Assembly (NCBI GenBank): GCA_009763385.1
Contig: CM019824.1
Location: 159,024,474-159,088,473 of the forward strand
Origin: Coix lacryma-jobi var. lacryma-jobi
Lineage: Eukaryota; Streptophyta; Magnoliopsida; Poales; Poaceae
Direction of reading: 5' to 3'
Length of the DNA: 64,000 bases
Part shown: positions 19,869 to 32,500 of the stretch, piece by piece
How the letters are laid out: each line of letters starts with the position of its first letter
Numbering within the stretch: position 1 is the stretch's first letter
Notes under the pieces: model-generated
What the model was told of the DNA's origin: nothing
What the model saw: the letters and a program-made list of their open reading frames with translations, nothing else
Databases searched by the model: none
Made by a program: the position numbers and the translations under genes

Positions 19869-22800
19869 TCCTTTTTGTAGGTTAATTACAAAGCCGGAGG
19901 AAGGCATTGGGTGCTTGATAGTGGGTGCACTCAACACATGACCGGAGATGGTAGAATGTTCAAATCAATCAACACTAGTGGTGATGATCATGCGGATGCT
20001 ATCACATTTGGTGACAACAAGAAAGGCAAGGTCAAAGGCTTGGGCAAGATTGCAATATCCAATGACTTGAGCATCTCCAATGTGCTATTGGTGGAATCTC
20101 TTAACTTCAACTTGTTGTCAGTGGCACAATTGTGTGATTTGGGATTCAAATGCATATTTGGTGTTGATGATGTGGAGATTGTGAGTGTTGATGGAAGTGA
20201 TGTGATCTTCAAAGGATTTAGATATGAGAATCTCTATTTGGTGGACTTTGATGCTAGTGAAGCTCAATTGACAACATGCTTATTCACCAAATCAAGCATG
20301 GGTTGGCTATGGCATAGGCGCTTGGGACATGTTGGAATGAAGCAACTAAAGAGGCTAGTGAAGCATGACATGGTGAGAGGGCTAAAAGATGTTCACTTTG
20401 AAAAGGACAAGCTATGTAGTGCATGCCAAATGGGAAAGCAAGTTGGAAACACCCATCCTAACAAAGGAATGATGAGCACTACACATGCACTTGAGTTGTT
20501 GCACATGGACTTGTTTGGACCAACTACATATGCAAGTATTGGGGGAAACAAGTATGGCTTTGTGATAGTGGATGACTATACAAGATACACATGGGTCTTC
20601 TTTCTTGTTGACAAAAGTGAAGTGTTTGGGGTATTCAAAACCTTTGTCAAGAGAAGTCAAAATGAGTTTGATAGAAGAATCAAGAAAGTGAGAAGTGACA
20701 ATGGCAGTGAGTTTAGAAACACAAGAGTTGATGAGTTATGTGATGAGTTTGGAATCAAACATCAATTCTTGGCCAAGTATACACCTCAATCCAATGGGAT
20801 AGTTGAAAGGAAGAATAGGACACTCATTGATATGTCAAGATCTATGCTTAGTGAATACAATGTGAGTGATTCTTTTTGGGCCGAAGCAATCAACACGGCT
20901 TGCTACTATAGCAACCGACTCTATTGTCACCCTCTATTGAAGAAGACACCATATGAGCTCCTCAATGATAGAAAGCCCAACATTGCTTACTTTCGGGTCT
21001 TTGGGTGCAAATGTTACATATTGAAGAAGGGCACAATACTTGGAAAGTTTGAGAAAAAATGTGATGAAGGGACACTTCTTGGTTACTCCACTACAAGCAA
21101 AGCCTATAGAGTGTGGAACAACACAACAAGAATAGTTGAAGAAGTCCATGATGTTGAGTTTGATGAAACCAATGGCTCACATGAAGAACAAGACAATCTA
21201 GATGATGTGAGAGGAACATAATTGGCCGAAGCTATGAAAAACATGGACATTGGTGATATTAGGCCAAAGCAAGTGATTGACATTGAAGATGACAAAGATC
21301 AAGTGCTCTCACCTCCAACCATGCACGGCAATGATGTTGCAAGCTCTAGTGGTTCTCATGATCAACAAGATGCTAGTAGCTCTCAAGTGGCTCATCCAAG
21401 TGCAAGTGCAAGTGCTCAACCGGAACAAGTGCTCCAACCAACACACATCGCAAGAGATCATCCTTTAGATCAAATTGTTGGTGACATAAGAAGAGGTGTG
21501 CAAACAAGATCAAGATTGGCTTCATTTTGTGAACACTACTCATTTGTATCATCTATTGAGCCAACCAAGATTGATGAAGCTTTCATGGATGTTGATTGGG
21601 TGAATGCAATGCATGAAGAGTTGAACAACTTCACCCGCAATGATGTTTGGGAGTTAGTGGAAAGACCAAAGAACACAAATGTTATTGGTACAAGATGGGT
21701 CTTCCGGAACAAGCAAGATGAAGATGGCATTGTTGTAAGGAACAAAGCAAGATTGGTTGCACAAGGATACACTCAAATGGAAGGGATTGACTTTGGAGAA
21801 ACCTATGCACCGGTTGCTAGATTGGAAGCCATTAGAATCCTACTTGCATATGCTTGTGCTCACAACATCAAGCTCTATCAAATGGATGTGAAGAGTGCTT
21901 TTCTCAATGGATTCATCAATGAGTTAGTGTACGTTGAGCAACCTCCCAGGTTTGAAGACTTGAAGAAGCCCAACCATGTGTACAAGCTCAAGAAGGCACT
22001 ATATGGGTTGAAGCAAGCACCTAGAGCTTGGTATGAAAGATTGAGAGACTTCTTGTTAACAAAAGGGTTCAAGATTGGGAAGGTTGACACCACTCTGTTC
22101 ACCAAGAAAATTGGAAGTAGCTTGTTTGTGTTGCAAATCTATGTGGATGACATTATCTTTGGATCAACCAACCAAGACTTTTTTGAAGAGTTTGGGGAGA
22201 TGATGGCTAAAGAATTTGAGAAGTCTATGATTGGAGAGCTTAGTTACTTCCTTGGTCTACAAATCAAGCAAATGAAGAAAGGCACATTCGTTAGTCAAGG
22301 CAAGTACATCAAGGACATGCTCAAGAAGTTTGGGTTAGATGAAGCTAAAGCAATAACCACTCCAATGGGCACAAATGGATATTTGGATAGTGACTCGAGT
22401 GGTGACATGGTGGATCAAAAGTTGTATCGGTCAATGATTGGAAGCTTACTTTATGTGACTGCATCAAGACCGGATGTTATGTTTAGTGTGTGCATGTGTG
22501 CAAGGTTCCAAGCTTCTCCAAGGGAAAGTCATTTGAAGGCAACCAAAAGAATATTGAGATATTTGAAGCACACTCCAAATGTTGGACTATGGTATCCCAA
22601 GGGCTCTCAATTTGAATTAATTGGATACTCGGATTCCGACTATGCGGGATGCAAGGTGGATAGGAAGAGCACATCGGGCACTTGTCAATTGCTTGGAAGA
22701 TCACTTGTCTCATGGTCATCAAAGAAGCAAATTAGTGTTGCACTCTCTACCGCCGAAGCCGAATACATATCCGCGGGTAGTTGTTGTGCCCAATTGCTAT

Positions 22801-23093
22801 GGATGAAAGCAACATTGCAAGATTATGGAGTCAAGTTTGGACAAGTCCCATTGCTATGTGATAATAAAAGCGCTGTCAAAATAGCCACCAACCCGGTTCA
22901 ACATTCAAGAACAAAGCACATTGACATAAGGCATCACTTCATTAGAGATCATCAAGCAAAGAAAGATATATCTATTGAAAGTGTGGGCACCGATGATCAA
23001 CTTGCCGATATCTTCACCAAGCCACTAGATGAGAGAAGATTTTGCAAGCTAAGGAATGAATTGAATATCATTGATTTCTCCAACATGAGTTGA
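19869..23093 (+). pseudogene. pol: Copia-A pol: protease, integrase, RT, RNase H (one nonsense codon)
   Basis: Frame shared from the protease motif WVLDSGCTQHMTG (19904) to TGA 23091-23093. Order: protease; integrase with HHCC zinc finger (HRRLGHVGMKQL ... CSACQMGK), core DLFGP, VDDYTRY, RSDNGSEF and NGIVERKNRT; RT with KARLVAQG, QMDVKSAFLNG and the catalytic YVDDIIFGS; RNase H with SWSSKKQ, STAEAEY, the RTKHIDIRHH motif and LADIFTKPLD. Domain order (integrase before RT) is Copia. One in-frame TAA at 21219-21221 separates the integrase C-terminus from the RT half; it sits in a position consistent with a former Gln codon. No frameshift is seen, so this copy is young. Confidence 0.92.
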
Positions 23094-24149
23094 ATGCACC
23101 CCCACATATGACATGCCTCTCCTCCGACAAAGCAAAGGTGAAATTGTTTGGCATGTGCATTCATTCTTATTAGGATTGTGCTCTAGTTCATATAGCCATC
23201 ACATTGCTTATCTAGGTTCATTCATGGTAAATCAAATGGATTTGAAGTATATATGGTACCACTATTGTTTCTATGTTTGACTTGATCTAGTGGTAGCATA
23301 TAACTTGTTTGTGAGCTTGTAACTCTAGTGTTTGATCTAGTAAGTAAGCAAAATGTGTGTTTAACCAACGTGAGTAAGATAACCATTGCAAGATGTGTGA
23401 CGAAGCTTACTCTAGAGCAAACTGTGTTAAATACCTTATGTTCATGAGCTAGATTAAGCCACAACTTGACTTAGTTCGATCTCCTCACATTTCCTTTAAA
23501 ATTTTGTTCCACCTTTATGATAATTCTTGACAAAGGGGGAGAAAGAAAGTGCTATAAAGATATATGCTAGTGGAAGGGGGAGTAAACAAAAGGGGATAAA
23601 AGTTTCAAGTGGTTTGAAGCTTGAACTCTTAAAATTTGAGCATACAAATAGGGGGAGCAAGCTCATAAACATGTATGTTGCACTTGAAATGTGCATATTC
23701 ATATGTTTGTTGCATTGCAACTATTTATATTGATATTCATGCTTATGTGATGAATGCTAGTGATAAGACTTGATTGATGAATTGTTTAATTAGCATGTAT
23801 AGGATTGCAACTAGACATATTGTTGTTTCAAGTTGCTCAAGAATCTTATTATAAATGTTGATATCATGGGATTCTTGAGTTTTGATGTATGTCTAGTGAA
23901 TAATGATCCTAAGGATGGTATAACTTGTGCACTCCGATTGGTATCACGCTTCAAAGGTCCATTCTTATGCCTTAGCATCATCATTGATAGTGTTGCTCAC
24001 CCATATTTCATATCAATACATATGTGCCAATTTTAGAACCAAACTCTATAGCACATATGTAGGGGGAGCTAATACTATCAATGTGGTTACTCAAATTTAA
24101 ATTACATATCTTTGTATAGGTTGTCATCAATTACCAAAAAGGGGGAGAT
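23094..24149 (+). other. Copia-A 3' untranslated region with repeated polypurine tracts
   Basis: No credible ORF over 1.05 kb. Contains GGGGGAG at 23535, 23576, 23651, 24062 and 24141; the last, AAAAAGGGGGAGA, abuts the 3' LTR and is the expected plus-strand primer. Multiple PPT-like tracts are a known trait of SIRE/Maximus elements. An env-like ORF is absent here. Confidence 0.8.
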
Positions 24150-26091
24150 TGAAAGCCCTAGTTTGGTTTTGGTTAATTGATGAAACCTATTTTGGTCTAA
24201 TCCTTTTGTGAAGCATGTGTGTAGCTAATGGAAAAGGATTACGACCAAGCCATTGGTGGAGTTAGCAAAGTGGCAACCATGGAGGATGGTGGTGGCCACA
24301 AGCACTTAAGTGATCAAGTGCTCTACCATTGGTGAAATGAAGAAGAGAAAAGATGCCTTACTCAAGTGGTAGATTATTTCTTTCTTTTAATCTTGAGTAT
24401 AGGCAAGCCGGACTATCAAGAGGGATATAAATTAGGCTAGCTAGATGTGGTGAAAAGTGCTCATAACGTCTATAATCTAGTGCCACCTTGAGCGATCTAA
24501 CTTTGCGTTGTTGCTAGGATCGAGTGGCGTGGTGAGTGAAGTGAAAATCCTTTGAAAAAATGATTGTGAAAATGCTAACACACATGCACATGATGGTGTA
24601 CACTTGGTGGTGTTGGCACATTTGCAAAGAAGAAGGTGTTGGAGTTGATTTGGATCAACTCGGAGAAGAGAAGGAAGTTTTTCGGTGTGTTCCGAACTCT
24701 TGATTGGGTCTTAGATTGGATTTCTGTACTAATCCTTTGTGCTTTGGATCTTGTATTATTGTGGGTTGTGTAGCCCTCTGAATAAGCTTTCCAAAATATC
24801 CAAGATCATTGATATCGAAGTTCGGAGCTAAAAGTTATGGCCGTTTTAGCGTGGAGGTCATTTTTGGCCAAGAGGTAGTACCGACCCTGAGGCTGGTAGT
24901 ACCGACCCCCCCGCGAACAGATCGCATGCTCTCTGTGTTGGGCCATTTGTGGCCTAGAGGTAGTACTGCCATAGGGCCGGTACTACCGACCCTCGGTAGT
25001 ACCGACCCCCGGTCGGTAGTACCGGCGATCGAAGTCGTTTTTTCAGGCTCTCTATGTAGATCTAGATTTGGCCTAGCGGTAGTACCGCTATAGGGCCGGT
25101 AGTACCGACCCTACTACTGACCCTCTTCCGGATGTGTTATTTTGGTCAATCTAACGGTCGTTGTTGATGTAGTCGGTACTACCGACCATGGCACAGTTGA
25201 CTTGTACAAATAGCCGCTCGGCCTGCTTCCAACGGTTACCTCTCCGATTCTTTGCGCCCAAACACAAGAAAGAGAGCCCCCAAGTGTTGACTAACCTCCT
25301 CTCTCTCCCCCTTTGATTCTAGAGTGAATCTCTTGCAAGCTTTGAGCTAGGGAAGTGAGATTAGAGAGTGAGACGCATCGATCTACGTCAAGAGCACTTG
25401 GATCCGTCATCTCTCCGGCTTGATTTGTGTTCTTTACTCTTGAGTTCTTGGAACTCTAGCCGGTTAGGTGTTCTTCGGTTGTTGCCCATGATTGACTCAT
25501 TTGTGAGGGCACTCCGAAGTGTTTGTATTACCCTCTGATTCTTAGTGAAGAAACTCAACTAGCCTTTGTGGTTGATTGAGTGAGGCAAGGAGGTGAAAGA
25601 GACTCCGACCTTCGTGGTCACCTCAACAACGGGGACGTAGGTGCTTCTTAGTGAAGTGGCCGAACCTCGGGTTAAATCTTGTGTCTCGTGTGCTTGTTGA
25701 TTTCGCATCTTTGGAGATTTCGTTTGCTCTCGTGTTCTTCATGTTCTTCCTCCCTCCTTTCTCATTCTAGGTGTGGGAAGGCTCGATCTACTCTTTGAGG
25801 AGGAGCCACCATTTGGACAAGGTATAAACTTCATCTACATCTCCTAGGAAAACCTTGGTATAAGCTAGATTCAATCTTGCATCTCGTTCATCCCGATTTC
25901 ATAGCTGTTCCTAGGTTGTCGGTAGTACCGACCCCTGGAGCTGGTAGTATCGACCTCGGTAGTACCGGCCCCTATAGTCGGTAGTACCGACTGTGTGATC
26001 TGATATCTGTTTCGAGCTTTGAGTTTCAGGATTCTAGATTTTTAAATAGGCTATTCACCCCCCCCCCCCCTCTAGCCATTCGGACCTTTCA
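24150..26091 (+). repeat. Copia-A 3' LTR
   Basis: Matches the 5' LTR along its length: starts TGAAAGCCCTAG, ends GGACCTTTCA. The C tract is 13 (26058-26070) instead of 17, and the U3 word array (24871-25190) is one unit shorter. It contains the second word cluster at 25918-25993. Confidence 0.93.
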
Positions 26092-27479
26092 CCTGCTCCT
26101 GGCCATGAGCCTCGCCAGGGCAGCTGCTGCAGCTGGAGCTTCACCACCTTCACCAATGACTTCCTTGCCCAAAGAAGAGAACTGGCGAACATTATATTCC
26201 TTCACAATCCGATCATACTCAAACGTTGCTCCCACAACGTGCTCAATCACATGCATCAGATATGGAGCATAGGGCAAGTCCTTGTGGGGATCGTTGTATG
26301 CTTCCGAGATCTTCTGCCACATAAAGTGGGAGATGCTGAACCTCCCATCTGGCTTGGCAAACCGGCAAAGAACCTTGGGGGCATCACTTCGCAAGAAGGT
26401 GTTGTCCCCAACCTTCGGGTCCAGTGTGAGTCTCATCAAGTTGTTCAGCACAAAGAAATAAGACTAGAGCCCATTGTCCTGAAAGTTGGCCACTATGCCA
26501 GGCAGATAGATTCCAGACTCCTGAATCTCTGAGGGATAGATCCCCTCACCATACATCTCTGAAAGCCTTGGGGCATTGCGATCTTCATGGTTAAAACCCA
26601 GCAGCCTAGCGAAGGTCACGAAGTCACATCTGTAGTGGACCCCTTGGGTCATCCAATGGAGGACCTTGCCAGGCTGATCAATGAAAAGAGTAGCCCAAAA
26701 CTGACAGATAACCTCCTGATTCCAGCTACGCTCACCAGAGACGAGCCCCAGAATCCTCCACTCCTCTAGCCTCTGCACCAAACTATTCATCTGCTCTGAA
26801 TCCTTGTCGGTCAAGGATTTGATGGCCAGGCGCTTGTGCTCAAAGAGCAGAGGACGCCCCTTCACACAGTAACCCTTCCAGAGGACAAACACATAGTAGT
26901 CTTGCTGAAAGCGGGACCAAAACCGTCTATCAACTGAGTCATCTCTGATGTAGAGGTAGGGGTTCTCCAAGCGCTGGTCCCTCAACAGATTGGCCTTCTT
27001 CCTGTCTGAATAATCCATCACATTTCCGGGATAAGCTAGACCAATCATTGAAGCTGCTACCATACCATGCATATGGAACACCCGGTTGATCAATAACAAA
27101 CCAGATGCAAGAGGAAACAGAGGTCCAACACGTGGATCTATAGCACGACCTTCCCTGACGGGACCGACCTCCAACAACCGACCACCAACAATCACACTAT
27201 GTAGCCGACCGGGGGACCATTTGCAGGAGGCGGTGGAGGTGGAGGTGGTGCTTGCCCTCTTCCACCTGCACTGTCTCGGCCGACGCTCCGACGGCCCGTG
27301 GACGAACGCCCACGACCTTGATGAGCGACATCCTCACTGCTCCCACTAGTAGGCTGAGCATGGCACCCGGGATTGCGTCGTTGCTGCTCTCCTTGCTCCA
27401 TCGCAGCAACTTCTTCTTCCTCCTCCCTTGCCTCTCTAGCAAGGCATGCATCACGTGAACCCCTTCGGCTATGCGACAT
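26092..27479 (-). pseudogene. Putative plant transposon protein-type ORF, decayed
   Basis: Starts at ATG 27479 (MSHSRRGSRDAC). A Glu-rich, then Arg/Gly-rich and poly-Pro N-terminus (to ~27200) is followed, after a 1-nt frame change, by a conserved-looking domain with FWSRFQQDYYVFVLWKGY, WNQEVICQFWATLF, VLHWMTQGVHYRCDFVTFARLLGF and SISHFMWQKISEAY. One in-frame TAG at 26464-26466 is consistent with CAG decay. The pattern resembles the domain annotated as 'putative plant transposon protein' that is common in cereal retroelement proteins; I recognise it by motif only and know no biochemical function. Copia-A cut its 3' end: codons continue at 13102-13022, where a Pro/Arg/Gly-rich tail ends near the LTR at 13021. 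It sits downstream of Copia-B pol on the same strand, i.e. where an env-like ORF would be. Confidence 0.6.
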
Positions 27480-27559
27480 CCAGAATAGAGTACATAGACC
27501 AATATGAGACACAAGTGACAGCAAGGCAACTTCTAAGGATGTAGCAAGTAGAAACAACG

Positions 27560-28315
27560 ATCGAGATCAGGGAAGAATGACCGTTCACTGCGAGCGGTCG
27601 GTACTACCGCCCATAGGGTCGGTACTACCGACCGCACATCAGCGTGTGGTTGCCTTCGATCCAATCACATGAATCGCCCACAAACTTGCACAAGATACAT
27701 CCTAGAGGCATCTATGTACTAGAGAGAACAATCCTACCAAAGGAAACGGCCTAGAACAAGGCACATTGAGAGATCGGGCATGAACACCCTAGTACCTTGC
27801 TACGCGAAGAGAAGAGGTCGAAATCCAATGGAAGAAGAGCTTTTGGGCTTCAAGAACACCTCCACAACAATCTCCTTGCTCCAACGCACCTTCTCACCGG
27901 AGGGATTTAGATTTGGGTGGAGGAGTAGGGAGATCGAGAGGAGGAGGCGACGAGGGCGTCCGGACGGGCTCGGGTCAAAGAGGCGGCGCGCACGGTGAAA
28001 AAGACTGAGAGGATAAGGGGAAAACCTTTTCACCGCGGCCCTTTAAACCAGGGTAAAACCCGATCAGTACTACCGACGGTCGGTACTACCGGCCCTTATG
28101 GCGGTACTACCGACCGTTCACTTCCAGAACGGACAGAGAGCTTTCCTAGGAGAACTTTGTGTGGTAGACTACACACACTTCAACCATGTCCAGATTTCAT
28201 ACAAACAGTACATAGCCATGGACACAAGTGAAGCATGCAAAATAGATTTTGAAATCACACACAAAATTTGTCAAAACATTTGTCTATGTCTCTAGGTGAA
28301 AACAATCATGTGCAA
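27560..28315 (-). promoter_or_regulatory. LTR-like promoter and leader upstream of the plant transposon protein-type ORF
   Basis: In minus-strand order: 150 bp after the Copia-B pol stop, a cluster of GGTCGGTAGTACCG words (28068-28122); a weak TTTAAAG TATA-like site near 28044; a pyrimidine-rich leader (27780-28010) with a CAAG|GTACTAG donor-like site near 27795; a second word cluster (27595-27640); then the ORF at 27479. The same sequence of parts (words, TATA, leader, words) defines the SIRE LTRs in this window. It is therefore either an internal promoter derived from an LTR or a shortened LTR. No exact LTR ends were found. Confidence 0.45.
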
Positions 28316-28319
28316 GACA

Positions 28320-29506
28320 TCAAGCTACGTTACGAGAATCAATGATATTTAGCTCACTCCTCAAAGCACAAAATCTTGACTCATCTAATGGCTTTGTGAA
28401 GATATCGGCTAGTTGTTTTTCGGTGCTCACATTGCGCAAAGCGATATCTCCTTTGGCTTCGTGGTCTCTCAACAAATGATGTCGGATGTCTATGTGTTTT
28501 GTGCGAAAATGGTTTACGGGATTGTTTGCTAGTTTGATAGCACTCTCATTGTCACACAAAAGTGGAATTTTGGTTTCCTCACACCCAAAATCTTTTAGTG
28601 TTTGCTTCATCCAAAGTAGTTGGGCACAGCATGCGCCGGCCGCCACATACTCGGCTTCAGCAGTAGATATGGCAACACTATTTTGTTTCTTGGAACTCCA
28701 TGACACCAAAGACATTCCAATAAATTGGCAAGTACCGGTAGTGCTCTTCCAATCTACCTTTCAACCGGCATAGTCCGAATCAGAATAGCCAAGTAGATCG
28801 AAAGTGGAGCCCTTAGGATACCACAAGCCAAGATTCGGAGTGTGCACTAAGTATCGAAAGATTCTCTTAACGGCCATAATATGACATTCTTTCGGATTAG
28901 CTTGAAATCTTGCACACATGCACACGCTAAGCATGATATTGGGCCTAGAAGCACAAAGGTAAAGCAATGAACCGATCATAGAGCGATATACCTTTTGGTC
29001 CACTGACTTACCATCCTCATTTAAATCAAGATGTCCATTGGTTGGCATGGGAGTCTTGATGGGTTTGTCCTTGTCCATCTCAAACTTCTTTAGCATGTCC
29101 CTTGTATACTTTGTTTGACTGATGAACGTGCCATCCTTGAGTTGCTTGATTTGGAAACCGAGGAAGTACTTCAACTCACCCATCATGGACATTTCGAACC
29201 TTTTGGTCATGATCCTACTAAATTCCTCATAGAAAGCCACATTAGTACTACCAAATATTATGTCATCGACATATATTTGGCACACAAAGATATCATTATC
29301 GACTTTGCGAGTAAATAGAGTAGCATCGGCCTTCCCTATCTCAAAACCCTTTTTGAGTAGGAACTCCGTAAGGCAATCATACCAAGCTCTAGGGGCTTGC
29401 TTGATCCCATAGAGCGCCTTGTCGAGCTTGTAGACGTGGTTGGGAAATTTCGGATCCTCAAAACCCGGTGGTTGCTCCACGTACACCAATTCGGAGAGGG
29501 GGCCGT
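28320..29506 (-). pseudogene. pol: Copia-B pol 3' part: reverse transcriptase and RNase H
   Basis: Minus-strand frame with LSELVYVEQPPGFEDP, KQAPRAWYDCL, the catalytic YVDDIIFGSTN, FLGFQIKQLKDGTF, then RNase H with VSWSSKKQNSVAIS, TAEAEYVAAG and LADIFTKPLDESRF. Ends at the stop near 28320. A TGA at 28758-28760 replaces the Cys codon of DYAGCKVD. The 5' end stops inside the SAFLNG codons, where Gypsy-A inserted; the preceding codons resume at 55209, with GCCGT duplicated on both sides. Confidence 0.9.
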
Positions 29507-32500
29507 TGTGACACCCCAATTTTAAGAACAAAATTGGAGCACAATATATGTATGCCAGGATCAATTTTCATACATATATCCACATCATAGTAAATATCAA
29601 AACAATGCTTTATTAATATATCGAACATTATTACAAAAATGACCCTCGGGTCCAAAAGAAAAGTACAGACTCTCAGTCTAACTCTAATGTAGTCTTCGCG
29701 GAAACTGGACGCCATCTCCACAGGAAGGTCGACCGGGGGCTGCGCCATCCTAGTACAGGTCGTCAGGGTCGAAGCCACCGTCCTCTGGATACTCCGGCTC
29801 CTCGTGAACGTAGCCACCAGTGTCTCCGTAATCGCCAGCGTCTGGGTGGGGTAGCAGGGGGAACAAAGAGGAAGGGTGAGTACATCGAAATGTACTCCGC
29901 AAGTGTAGGAAATATATGCTTATGAGGCTATTAACAAAGGTAGGCTGACTCTGTTTGACTCAAGCGCCTAAAGCGACACATCCTATTAATCCTATTAATC
30001 CTATGCACCTATTTACTAGGTTATAGACAGACTCTGTAGTAAAGTAACAACACTCGGAGTCGCACCGAGCAAGACCACACTCGGAGTCACACCGAGTAAC
30101 CAACACTTGGAGTCACACCAAGCAACCGCACTTGGAGTCGCACCAAGTACCCACACCTGAAGTCCATCAGGCAACCGCACCTGAAGTCCATCAGATGACC
30201 CGAAACAGTACCAGTAACAAAAAAAAAAACAAAGAAGTCCAAGCCGCTCGTGACCGTGAGCACGGCTGATGATATCAGTTTACACTCTGCAGAGGTTTGC
30301 ACATCGTTACCCATGAGTCGTGCAGGTCCCGTCACGCTAAACACTACCAAGGTGCATAGCAGGTGCACTGCAAGGCCTTTACAAAGTCCCTCCAAGCCTG
30401 TGTTACACGTACTCTAAGGTTTCTCCCCTGTCCATAAGTCAACGACCCCAAGGGACCCCTCTTGAGCCACTAAACAAACCCCGTGTAGCAACTTAGAGGA
30501 TACTAATTAATTAGCCAGGTCCAGCCCATCCAGATCTCATGGTTGCGCTGTCAAGCCGGGTTACATGCTCTGAGAACCGGGTCCTAGGGATCCAGGCAGG
30601 ATATGTCTAGCACGAGCCCCGAACAAAAACCAAAAGCAGCTGCAGAGTCCCACGGCACAAAACCACCAATACGGTTCCATCCTGCCGGATTTACCTAAAC
30701 CATGTTTCTACAAAAGTTACCATGCCCACATCGTTTCATAGATCATTAATCAGGATTAATTATATTTGACCATCATCCCATCCCAACATGACTGCAGGGC
30801 TAAGCAAGACTTCTACCCAACAACCCAAAACAGGCGACAAGGATATAATATAACAATAACTAGTAAACCATATCATAGGATTCAAGTTAATGACAAGCAT
30901 GCATCTACAAGATCTAACTACTCTAGTACCAAAAGTAAAATGAAGTAGGTGCAAGATGTTCAAGGACACTTGCCTTCGGACTGGGTCGAATCAACTGGGT
31001 CGCAAGGATGGTCTGGAGCGTCCTCGTACTCCGCACTCTCTGGCCCAAGCAACATACATGGCACATACAAAGAAAAAAAATAAATAACAGTACAACAAAC
31101 AGTAATAAAACAGTAAACTAATAGATCTACTGCGTAGAGAACGAAATTATGAATCTAACGCAAGTTGAATGGGTCGAAACGGAGTTAAAACGCAAAAGTT
31201 ATAAGCATTTGAAGTTGGATGGCATTTCTGTAAATAGATTGAACTCATTTTCGGATTTAAAGTAAAACAAAACTGAATTAAACCGGCTGCTGGACCGGGC
31301 GTCATTTATCCGAAAACTCAGGGGCTAGAACAATGTTTCCCAAGACTCAGTGCATAGTGCGGTGGGAGCGCGGGTTGATTCTGAATAAACTCAGGGATCT
31401 TTTTGCAAGATAGCCGGGACGCGACCGTGTGGTCACCGCGTGGCGCTAAGCTCGCCGCGTGGCGCCTTGCGAGTGGCTGGGTCCACCACGCGGGTTATGG
31501 ACCGGCTGGCGTGGCGGGGTGGACCGAGTTCATAGCGCTGGTGCACCCGGCTCATACCCCTTCGGGGTGATCTAATCTGAGCCATCGGTTACAGATCGGA
31601 CGGTGCAGGGTGATCCAGGGGAAAGAACGGCGTCGCCGGCGGGGAAGGGCACGGCGGCGCCCGAGCTCTACGCGGCGGCGCCATGAAAGGACTCGCCGGA
31701 GTTCTCGGAGAGGGGCCTAGGGTACGGTAGAGACTACGGGACATGGTGGAATCGAAAACGGACCTTACAGCGGTTTCGGTGGTGGTGCTCACGGCGCCGG
31801 TGGAAGTCCAGAGACGGCGGACGACGTGGAGGTCGCGGCGGCGGCGGCGCTGCGGAGCTCTGGCGGGGTCGATGTCGATGCTCTGACTTGTTCTCGAGCC
31901 GTAGATGGGTCGCCTGGACGCGGTGTGAGAGACGCGAAGCCAATGGTGGGAAGGATGAGGTCTGGTGGTGGCTTCTGCGGGATGTAGTCGAGTTCTCGCC
32001 AAGCTCGGTAATGGCGGCGGGAAGACTCGGTTACCGGAGGGAAAAAGGAAGGGAGCTAGGGTGCGAGCTCTTTGTAGGCGAGGAAGGAAAGGGGTGGCGG
32101 CGCGATATGATGGAGCGGGATCGGATCGGGGCGCGGGTTGAGCGCAAGCGCGTGCGCGAAGGGCGGAGGGATGAGGAAGGCGCGCGCGGGAGAGAGATTG
32201 GTGGGGATTTTGTTGGCGTGTTGGACGAAGGGGACGAGGACGCGGCCGGAGTGAGCGGGCCGGTGCGGGTGACGGCTGGGCCAGGAGGAGGGAAAGTGCG
32301 GCGCTGGGCCGGCTGGGTGCGGGAGAGAGAGCGGAGGGGAGGGAGGAGTGGGCCGCGACGGGAAGGAAAGGGGGAAAGGGGAAAGTTAGGGCCCAAGCCA
32401 GATTTCTTTTCTTTTCTTTTGATTTTCCAAACTTTGCAAAACCATTTGAAATCCAATTTCGAAACAGTTTGAAATCAAATAAATTTTGAAGAGTTTTGAA

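Larger units (their letters stand above)
13103..26091 (+). mobile_element. Copia-A: SIRE/Maximus-like Ty1/Copia element, structurally complete
   Basis: Plus-strand element with two ~1.95 kb LTRs (13103-15073 and 24150-26091) ending TGAAAG...CTTTCA, a PBS at 15076, gag, pol, several purine-rich tracts and a final PPT at 24136-24149. The flanks CCTGT (13098-13102) and CCTGC (26092-26096) are a 5-bp target duplication with one mismatch. It inserted in the decayed ORF of 26092-27479, whose 3' remnant is at 13022-13102. Gag is split by a nested solo LTR (17043-19765). The two LTRs differ by scattered substitutions and by copy number of the GGTCGGTACTACC words. Confidence 0.93.
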
